Shown here: positions 1 through 6,200 of the stretch, in pieces
Layout: each line of letters opens with the position of its first letter
Position numbering within the stretch: the first letter of the stretch is position 1
DNA from: Oscillospiraceae bacterium UBA3851
Lineage (GTDB): Bacteria; Bacillota; Clostridia; Oscillospirales; Oscillospiraceae
Assembly: GCA_002392625.1 (NCBI GenBank)
Contig: DGHJ01000137.1
Coordinates: 1-18,866, forward strand
Length of the DNA: 18,866 nt
Reading direction: 5' to 3'
Translations under genes and position numbers: made by a program
Notes under the pieces: model-generated
What the model saw: only the letters and a program-made list of their open reading frames with translations
The model's database searches: none
Told to the model about the DNA's origin: nothing

Positions 1-110
1 CAGATCACCAGCGGAAGCGTCCAGGCCGGTATTTGGCCCGGCTCAGGCTCCAAAAGCCGGCGCGGCGCCGTTTGCTTGACTTGTTTCTCTCGTTCCAGAA
101 GTGTTTCCAT
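1..110 (-). CDS. N-terminal fragment of an unidentified gene, cut by the window edge
   Basis: I do not recognise this gene. The minus strand opens with ATG at 110-108 and stays open for 36 codons to the window edge. An AGAGGG ribosome site lies about 8 bases upstream of the ATG. The visible residues are a charged, Lys/Arg/Glu-rich stretch (METLLEREKQVKQTAPRR at the start), then a Pro-rich linker and a hydrophobic turn (IPAWTLPLVI) that may begin a membrane helix. A cytosolic tail followed by a membrane segment would fit many membrane proteins. The gene lies beyond the terminator of the upstream operon and has its own AT-rich leader, so it is probably transcribed separately. The call rests only on the start signal and the open frame. 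Confidence 0.45.
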   Translation of the reverse strand, partial: METLLEREKQVKQTAPRRLLEPEPGQIPAWTLPLVI

Positions 111-175
111 ACCGATCACCCTCTTGCCCGCGCCAAATTTGTCTGTTATAAAGGCGCAAACAAAACATCTTATTT

Positions 176-184
176 AGTATATCA
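176..184 (-). promoter_or_regulatory. Possible extended -10 promoter for the left-edge gene
   Basis: On the minus strand this reads TGATATACT, an extended -10 of the TGn-TATACT form, inside an AT-rich 111-222 leader. The hexamer is at 176-181. A start site near 170 would give a leader of about 60 bases to the ATG at 110. The -35 position (199-204, TCGTAT on the minus strand) matches consensus poorly, so the assignment depends on the extended -10. Confidence 0.3.
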
Positions 185-223
185 CATTTTTCAGAAAAAT
201 ACGATAAAAAAAGAAAAAATTCG

Positions 224-261
224 AAAAAAAGGGACGGGCCTGCACTTTTGCAAGGCCCGTC
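224..261 (-). terminator. Rho-independent terminator of the minus-strand operon
   Basis: Read on the minus strand, GACGGGCC (261-254) pairs with GGCCCGTC (240-233). An inner TGCA/TGCA pairing, one bulged base and an AAAG loop complete the stem. After two C residues comes a run of seven T residues (230-224). The stem lies a few bases past the stop codon of the nucleotidyltransferase gene, so it marks the end of the six-gene transcript. Confidence 0.85.
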
Positions 262-266
262 TTGTA

Positions 267-1451
267 TTATTCGATGATGCCGTAGCGTTTGAGAAGCGCG
301 ATGCGGTCGCGGCCGATGCGGAGGGTCTCGGTTGGCTTCACGGTCTTGCGGCCGGTGAGGTAGCCCCAGATCCGCTGCGTCCAGGCCACCGGCAGCAGCC
401 AGGGCTTCGCACGGAGGTAGGGATAGCGGCCGGACAGATCCCTTGCCGGCAGGAACACCGAGCGCAGCGCGCCGCCCCGGCGTCTGCCGGTGCGGTCAGC
501 CGCCACAGCGTCCAGCGTCAGCGTGCTGCTGTGGAGCCGGTCGATGTCCTCCGCGCCGTACACGCCGCCGGAGAGGACGTCCTCCAAAAGGAGGTCCATG
601 TCCCGGTCATACTGGGCAAACACGTCCGGCGCGGCGAGGCCCAGATACGTTTCGCCGATAAAGAACAGCGTGGCGGCAAAACGGGCGATGTGAAGCGTTT
701 GGCATGAGGCTGCAATGTGCTCCCAGTTCAGCTGGCCGCCGTATCGCCGGACAAACAGGCCCATGTCGCAGATCTGCCGGATGCCCACGCCGCCGTGGAG
801 AAAGTGCTTGTAGGCGTGGCAGATCAGGTACAGCAGGTGGTCCGTGGGGGAGAGTGTGCGAAAGCACACGCCGTAGATCTCCATCTCAACGCCGCGATCC
901 GCTGCGCCGATAAAGGGCGCGTTGCAGTCGCCGTAAGCGTCGGAGTTCTGATTGAACAGACGCCGGTGGACCTCCAGATAGAGGCCGCGCTTCGGATCCC
1001 GGAACGTGATCTCCTCTGCGTCCGGCGCGGGGGCGCCGTCGATGCGCAGGCCGCATGCCAGCAGTGCGTCCCGGAGGCGGGGCCAGTCACCGTCCGATAC
1101 CAGCAGGTCCTCGTCCACGGAGGGCCGCTGCTCCGGCTGGGGGTACAGGTCCCGCAGCACGACGCCCTTGATGACCTGAGGGTATAGGCCCTGTTCGTTC
1201 AACTGGCGATACAGCAGGAGAAAGTCCGCCGTGCGCTGGGCTTGTCGGACGGTCTGGCGCTTGGCCATGGCAAGCATCGCCGCGTCCCCGCCACCCACAG
1301 CCTCGGCTGCCAGCGGCAGCACGCTGTGAATGTGGGCCAGACGCGCCAAGCTCCGCTGCTCGGCAGGGGAGAGGGGCGTTTCCCACGATACGTTCTCGCC
1401 GCGTACGGCGCAGCGCAGGGCGTCCAGCAGCCGCTCCTCGACTCTGTTCAT
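267..1451 (-). CDS. Nucleotidyltransferase family protein (NTP_transf_5 type)
   Basis: This 394-residue protein matches the uncharacterised nucleotidyltransferase family often found beside PqqD-like and HPr-kinase-like genes. The active-site signature is visible: Lys95-Gly96, then DLYPQPEQRPSVDEDLLV (residues 101-118) carrying Arg109 and the metal-binding pair Asp113 and Asp115. Later family landmarks are a LEVHRRLF segment and a histidine-rich helix (DHLLYLICHAYKHF). It presumably transfers a nucleotide or related group from an NTP to an acceptor, but the acceptor is unknown. It is the last gene of the operon and starts 3 bases after the stop of the lipoprotein gene. No good ribosome site is visible, so it is probably translationally coupled. 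Its length is normal for the family. Confidence 0.85.
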   Translation of the reverse strand: MNRVEERLLDALRCAVRGENVSWETPLSPAEQRSLARLAHIHSVLPLAAEAVGGGDAAMLAMAKRQTVRQAQRTADFLLLYRQLNEQGLYPQVIKGVVLRDLYPQPEQRPSVDEDLLVSDGDWPRLRDALLACGLRIDGAPAPDAEEITFRDPKRGLYLEVHRRLFNQNSDAYGDCNAPFIGAADRGVEMEIYGVCFRTLSPTDHLLYLICHAYKHFLHGGVGIRQICDMGLFVRRYGGQLNWEHIAASCQTLHIARFAATLFFIGETYLGLAAPDVFAQYDRDMDLLLEDVLSGGVYGAEDIDRLHSSTLTLDAVAADRTGRRRGGALRSVFLPARDLSGRYPYLRAKPWLLPVAWTQRIWGYLTGRKTVKPTETLRIGRDRIALLKRYGIIE

Positions 1452-1454
1452 CGC

Positions 1455-1859
1455 TTACAGGCCGCCGGACCCTTCATCTTCACCGACGACGATGACGAGA
1501 TTGCCCTCCTCGTCCACGTAGGACTGGGGCTCGTCGCCGCCCTCCTCGCCGGGGTCCGCGGGCTCGTCGCCGGGGGTGGGCGTCACGGGCGTCACAGGCG
1601 TGTCAGGATCGTCGGTGTTTTCGGGATCGTCGGGGTTTTCAGGATCCGTCGGGGTCGCCGGCTCGTCCTCACCGCCGGGCTGCGCGGGATCGGTGGGCTG
1701 AGGATCGGCAGGGGTGCCGGGATCGGCGGGATCGGTGACGTCCGTGGGCGGCGCCACGGGGTCGACGGTGTTGTTCTTCTTGCAGCCCGTCCAGATCAGT
1801 GTGCCGATGACCAGCATGCACAGGATTGCCAGAACGGGGATCAAGCGTGTTTTATTCAT
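1455..1859 (-). CDS. Putative lipoprotein with a Pro/Asp/Thr-rich low-complexity body
   Basis: The 134 residues start with MNKTR and a hydrophobic stretch (residues 6-24) ending in IWTGC, so Cys26 could be lipidated. The lipobox is not canonical because Trp is at -3. From residue 30 to about 108 the chain is almost wholly Pro, Asp, Thr, Glu and Gly in DPxxPxDP-like units, which suggests an extended acidic stalk outside the membrane. The C-terminus (SYVDEEGNLVIVVGEDEGSG) contains a short beta-like segment. The ATG follows an AAGGAGG site and overlaps the end of the PqqD gene by 8 bases. I know of no defined function. Its place between PqqD and the nucleotidyltransferase suggests that it serves the same system, perhaps as a cell-surface partner or acceptor. 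It could also be a non-lipidated secreted protein. Confidence 0.75.
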   Translation of the reverse strand: MNKTRLIPVLAILCMLVIGTLIWTGCKKNNTVDPVAPPTDVTDPADPGTPADPQPTDPAQPGGEDEPATPTDPENPDDPENTDDPDTPVTPVTPTPGDEPADPGEEGGDEPQSYVDEEGNLVIVVGEDEGSGGL

Positions 1860-2154
1860 GGGTTCCTCCTTGCTCCACGGGGAGCAGATAGTTCAGCTCC
1901 AGCATTTGCCGGAGAAAGGCCTCCACCGCCTGACGGGCGGCGGAAGGGTCGGGGATGTCGTATTCCGTGTCCAACGCGGCCATGAGGCCGTCCAGATCGG
2001 CGCCATGGGTCAGCTGCTGCCAGAGGAAGGCGGAGGTCTCGTTGATCTCCGTCACGTAGGGGCACAGGTCCCGGATAGCGGCGGCGGCCACCAGTACGTG
2101 TTCGCCGCAGATGGCGGTCAGCACCACGCCGGGGCGGGTCTTATAGTGTGTCAT
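1852..2154 (-). CDS. PqqD family protein (peptide-binding RRE-like chaperone)
   Basis: The 100-residue size and pattern fit PqqD: an N-terminal beta region (TRPGVVLTAICGEHVLVAA), then EINETSAFLWQQL (residues 36-48), where family members typically have an LN.T...IW motif, and helices ending in a short hydrophobic tail. PqqD-fold proteins bind the leader of a ribosomal peptide and present it to modifying enzymes, as in PQQ, lasso-peptide and sactipeptide pathways. Here no radical-SAM gene or lasso cyclase is visible, so the client enzymes are more likely the adjacent kinase-like protein and the nucleotidyltransferase. A strong AAAGGAGG site precedes the ATG. The gene overlaps the upstream kinase-like gene by 14 bases and the downstream lipoprotein gene by 8, which points to tight co-translation. 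Confidence 0.85.
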   Translation of the reverse strand: MTHYKTRPGVVLTAICGEHVLVAAAAIRDLCPYVTEINETSAFLWQQLTHGADLDGLMAALDTEYDIPDPSAARQAVEAFLRQMLELNYLLPVEQGGTHE

Positions 2155-2872
2155 GGCGGCCTCCTTTCAGTGTCTCGCGCAGCAGGGCGGTGGATGCGTC
2201 GTCGCCCAGGTTCTCGAAGAACCACATGGGGGCGTATCGCAGGATCCTGTCCACCAGCCCGCTCAGCGCCAGGATCTCCTCTTCATCCTCCGGCCGCACC
2301 ATGAACTGGCGGAACAGCAGGGGGATGGCGTCGCAGACGGGCAGGGGATAGATGGTGTTCGCCTCTTTCTGCTCCAGCCGCACAACGCCGCCCAGGGGAG
2401 CGGAGAGGGACCGGTCGCCCATGTGCTCCTTGCCGTTCCACGGGCTGGGGTGGACGCAGACAGAGCCGTCGTCCCGTCCCTCCAGCACGGGCATGTCGCC
2501 GCAGATCATTTGGACCTCGCCGGGGAATAGGCGCTGCCAGTTGCGGAACTGTGTGGTCTTTCCCACGCCGCTGGGACCGGTGACCAGCCAGGCGCGGTCC
2601 CGCCACAGGAAGGCGGCTGCGTGGAACAGGCAGCAATCGTGGCGCAGCAGGGGATGGCAGGTAGAGCCAATGAGAGCGCGATGCTCCAGATACGGCCCGT
2701 CTGTTCCCTGCGGCAGCAGGGTGCGGACGTAGTCCAGCCACGGATCCGTGGCGCAGACGTCACATGTCTCGCCGGGTGCCTCCTGCATATAATCGCCGAA
2801 AAAGCGGCGCGTCTCCGGCCACCGCAGCGCGTAGCGCACGGGGTGACCGGCGTATTCCACCTGATAGATCAT
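2141..2872 (-). CDS. HPr kinase/phosphorylase-like P-loop protein
   Basis: This 243-residue protein has the C-terminal HPr-kinase fold signature without the N-terminal HprK domain. It shows FHAAAFLW (83-90), where HprK has its conserved His, then the Walker A loop GPSGVGKTT (99-107). Asp126 in ICGDMPVL sits where a Walker-B/catalytic Asp is expected, and PSPWNGK (142-148) resembles the PW-G motif of HprK-related kinases. In paeninodin-type lasso clusters, homologous kinases phosphorylate a precursor peptide on Ser. True HprK acts on HPr of the sugar phosphotransferase system and is usually not operonic with PqqD. The gene starts after an AGGAG site, 72 bases beyond the small-protein gene and just past a strong hairpin. 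Its substrate is unknown. The 94-aa protein and the giant surface protein are the candidates in the operon. Confidence 0.8.
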   Translation of the reverse strand: MIYQVEYAGHPVRYALRWPETRRFFGDYMQEAPGETCDVCATDPWLDYVRTLLPQGTDGPYLEHRALIGSTCHPLLRHDCCLFHAAAFLWRDRAWLVTGPSGVGKTTQFRNWQRLFPGEVQMICGDMPVLEGRDDGSVCVHPSPWNGKEHMGDRSLSAPLGGVVRLEQKEANTIYPLPVCDAIPLLFRQFMVRPEDEEEILALSGLVDRILRYAPMWFFENLGDDASTALLRETLKGGRHDTL

Positions 2873-2899
2873 GGCTGCTCCTAAAGGGTAAGATCTTGG

Positions 2900-2939
2900 G
2901 AAAAGAATAGCGTGGAGATGCCCCCACGCTATTCTTTTC
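2900..2939 (-). terminator. Perfect 16-bp hairpin, possible attenuator inside the operon
   Basis: GAAAAGAATAGCGTGG (2900-2915) and CCACGCTATTCTTTTC (2924-2939) are exact inverted repeats separated by 8 bases. Read on the minus strand, the GC-rich core is followed by a U-rich ATTCTTTT arm, as in a rho-independent terminator. It lies 6 bases past the stop of the 94-aa gene and 28 bases before the start codon of the kinase-like gene. A leaky terminator here would make the first two genes more abundant than the four enzyme and accessory genes. Confidence 0.7.
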
Positions 2940-2944
2940 AGTTG

Positions 2945-3229
2945 TTAGGGGTTGGTGCCAGGATAGGGCTCGGTGCCGTTGTAAGTCTCCCAAGCGGATT
3001 GGCCGAGGTTGTTTGACAGCCACCATGCGGCATAGTCGTCCCTGTCTGTGTCGCCGTCGTCATCCATATCGACATGGAACACGGACATCCAGGTATCGAA
3101 GCTGCAGGCGTAGGGCTCGGGCGGCGTGCCCATGCCGGAGCCGTAGCCCGAATCATCTCCATCGCCGGGAACGTCGCCGGGACCGCGGGTCAACAGAACG
3201 TACGGGTATTGAAAGTACTTCTTATTCAT
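2945..3229 (-). CDS. 94-aa acidic small protein with a leader-like N-terminus and one dockerin/EF-hand-like loop
   Basis: I do not recognise the family. There is no signal peptide. The N-terminus (MNKKYFQYPYVLLTRG) contains FQYPYV at residues 6-11, close to the YxxPxL recognition motif of lasso-peptide leaders. A Gly/Asp/Ser linker follows (16-40), then a single Cys42. Residues 54-65 (DMDDDGDTDRDD) fit a 12-position EF-hand loop with acidic residues at positions 1, 3, 5 and 12 and Gly at 6. The following YAAWWLSNNLGQS resembles the helix after a dockerin-type calcium loop. The C-terminus is Thr/Pro/Tyr-rich. A GAGGTG ribosome site precedes the ATG, 35 bases after the stop of the giant gene. 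It is a plausible substrate or precursor for the downstream PqqD, kinase and nucleotidyltransferase genes. A small calcium-binding partner of the giant protein is the alternative. Confidence 0.75.
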   Translation of the reverse strand: MNKKYFQYPYVLLTRGPGDVPGDGDDSGYGSGMGTPPEPYACSFDTWMSVFHVDMDDDGDTDRDDYAAWWLSNNLGQSAWETYNGTEPYPGTNP

Positions 3230-3264
3230 TGTAAATCACCTCAATCTTTCTGTCGTATCGCCGG

Positions 3265-6200
3265 TCAGGAATTCGTGGAATACCGGGTAATGGTAGAGTC
3301 GACAGTGGTAAGCGTTTCGATGTGAATGGTATCGGCGCTTTGGATATCCACCAGGCCGCGCTGGGCAGTGCCGGTGACCATCATGTTGTCGGGCGTGACC
3401 CAGAAGTTCAGCATGTTGTCGATCTTATTGTCGTCCACATTGGGCCACGCGATGGCGGTGTAGGCCAGGTAACCTTTGGTGACGCCCTTGCTGCCGAAGA
3501 TCGAATCAGCGGTCAGCGTGACGCTGGTCACGGGCTGGGTAGAGGTGCTGATCTTCAGGGACTTGACAACCTTGGCCTCATTGTCCTCAGTGAGGTACTT
3601 GATGCCTACGTGCCAATAGTTGTTGTCGTCCACGTCGGTGACCATCCACAGCTTGGTGATCAGGTTGGTGGTGCCGTTGGTTGCGCCAAACTTGTAGGTG
3701 TAGTGGGTGTAATGCTGCAGGTAGCTGGTGGGGACCTCCTTGACGTAGTAGGTCTGGCCGGCCACGGGGACGATGGCGTCGCCGGGAGCATCCTTGTAGG
3801 CGTCGGCCCACTTCCAGGTGACGCCGGGGTCGACCTTTGCTGCGTCGTATTCCGCGACCGCGTTGGTCTTGGTCACGACGGCGCTTCCGGTGGCGTTCAG
3901 CTCGGCGGCGGTAGCATCCGTGGTCCACGTCAGGGTCTTACCGAGGGTGGAATCATGGTTATCGTATGCCTTGTAGTAGCCGCCGTAGAGGTAGTTGGTT
4001 TTGTCGAGATTATCGATCAGGTTGAAGGTCTTGGCCTCGCGGGTCTCGCCGGTGCCGGTGGTGGCGCTGATGACGCGGCGCTCGATGGTGCCGGTGCCGG
4101 AGTGGCAGACGTAGAAGACCTTGCCCCAGACGGCGTACATGTCGTGGTAGGGACGGTCATTGTCGGCGGCCACCTGGGAATACTTGACGGCGCCGTCGCT
4201 GCCGTGGAGCTTGTAGGTCCCTTCGTTGGGCAGCCACTCCAGGTACAGATCGCTCTCATTCAGTTCGGAGTGATCCGACCAGGGGGCGGCGCCGGTGGCG
4301 TTCTCCACGCGGGCCCAGCCCAAGAACACGTGATCCTCATATACCAGACCCTTGCCCGCGGTGCGGGTAGAATTGTAGGTAGCGGGAGTGGGGATGGAAT
4401 AGGCCGTGTTGAGGTCGATATCGACCATCTGGTACACGGTATCGGTTCCGTCGTTGAGGTACCAGTTGATGAAGGTCTTGCCGTTTTCGATCTTGCCGTA
4501 CACGGCGCGGAGGGTGACCACGTACTTCTTGGTGGCCGTCTGCTTGTACACGGCGTTGATGGTCAAGTTGGACGTGATGTTGGTCAGCTTCTTATCCCAG
4601 CTGTTAAAGGTGTAGCCGGTGGGCGGCGTGGGCAGGGTGGGAGCTGTAGCATCCTGACCGTGCTGGACGGTCTGGGTGGAGGTGACCCACTCGCCATTGC
4701 TGTTCATGTAACGGAAGGTGACGGTGTAGGACAGGTCGCTCTGGCTCACGTACAGGGCGGTGACGGTGATGTCCTCGGTGACGTTGTCGAACGCGGTGTC
4801 CCAGCCGGTGAAGATCATGCCCTGAGCGCTGTGGTCAGGCGCATCGGGGGCTGTGGCGGCGGTGCCGTCCTCCACCGGCACGTCGGCGATCTTGGTGTGG
4901 GTGTAGCCGTCCATGAAGGTGACGGTGTGCATGGTGGGACCGACCTCGATGGTGGTCTTCTTGAAGAGCTGTACCGTACGCGCGTAGTTGGCATCACTGT
5001 CGACGTCAAAATACGTGGGGACGCCGCTGACAGTAAGCATTGCGAGATACATCTGAGCGTAGCTGCTGCTGTAATAATGGGAAAGACGGTGCGTGCTGCT
5101 GTCCCATACCCAGGTGGCGCCATAGCCGGAGGAATAGGATGCCGGATACAGATTCAGGTTTGTGGTGTTAATAGAATCATCACCGACACGCAGATAATAG
5201 TTCGAGTTGTAGCCGGACTGGATGCTGTATTTGCCGTTGGAGGTGGAGTTGAAGATCCACTCCACGTGGGCCAGTGTGGCGCCGGAGATATTGGAGCTGT
5301 CGACGCCGGTCACGTTGCCGTTTTCATCCAGCACGGCGGGGATCGCATAGCTGAGGTGATCTGTTGTGTATCCAGACAGACTTGCGCTGCCGTAGTAGGT
5401 GCCCGTAGAGGGATTGTAGCTCATCAGCAGATAGGTCGTACCGTTGCTGGCCTTAACACCGATCAGGTAGTCCGCGCCGGTCTCGATGGTGTCCACCGGA
5501 GCGTAGACCGTCATGGTCTCGGCCGTCGGGTGTACGATCTCGCCGGGGCGGGACAGCTTCGGCGTTTCCGTGCTGAGGGCCACAGGGGATGCGGCATTGC
5601 TGCCGGCGCCGGAAACAGCCTCCTCCACTGCGTAGCTATAATTCACTCTCCACAGCTGGCCGGGATATGCCTTGTCCACGGGATTGCCGTCCCGATCCAG
5701 GATCTCCCAGTACAGGAACTGGAGGCCCGTGTTGTCGGGGGTAGAGGCGGGCTGACCGAAGGCCATGGCCTGGTCGGCGTAGATCTTGGGATCGTTCCAG
5801 GTGTGTTCGCTATTCTGGGAGAACGTGCCGTCGTTGCCGTCCTTGTCGTCAGCCAGATACTTCACGTTGATACCGACGACGCCGTCGGGATCCTGGCGCC
5901 ACAGGGCATAGATGGTCAGCTTGCCGCGGACGTTGTCACGGCCCACGTCGGTATAATGCAGGGGGTTGCCGGTCTCCGAGTTGATGTTCCAGGGGTCGTC
6001 GCCCTGACGCTGGGCATCGGAGGCGTTGATGTATTCCATGTCCACATTCTGGGTGGAGGTGGTCACGGGGTTGCTGAAGTTGTAGGGGATGGTGTGGTTC
6101 TTATCCAGATACCAGCCCAGCAGGGTGTAGCCCGTGCGCTGGGCATTGTTGATGGAGGAGCCCTCCACCAGTTCGCCGTAGTCCAGACGGAAGGTGGTGG

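Noticed and set aside
33..707. A 224-codon plus-strand frame at the left edge.
   Set aside because: It runs through the terminator and antisense to the nucleotidyltransferase gene, with no ribosome site and no recognisable domain.
2141..2872. Assignment of the kinase-like gene as genuine HprK of carbon catabolite control.
   Set aside because: It lacks the N-terminal HprK domain, has a divergent core and is embedded with PqqD and a nucleotidyltransferase, so only HprK-like is supported.
267..3229. Interpretation of the cassette as a true lasso-peptide cluster.
   Set aside because: No lasso cyclase or transglutaminase-like leader peptidase is present in the window, and the small protein is too long with an acidic calcium-loop core. 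Genes outside the window could change this.
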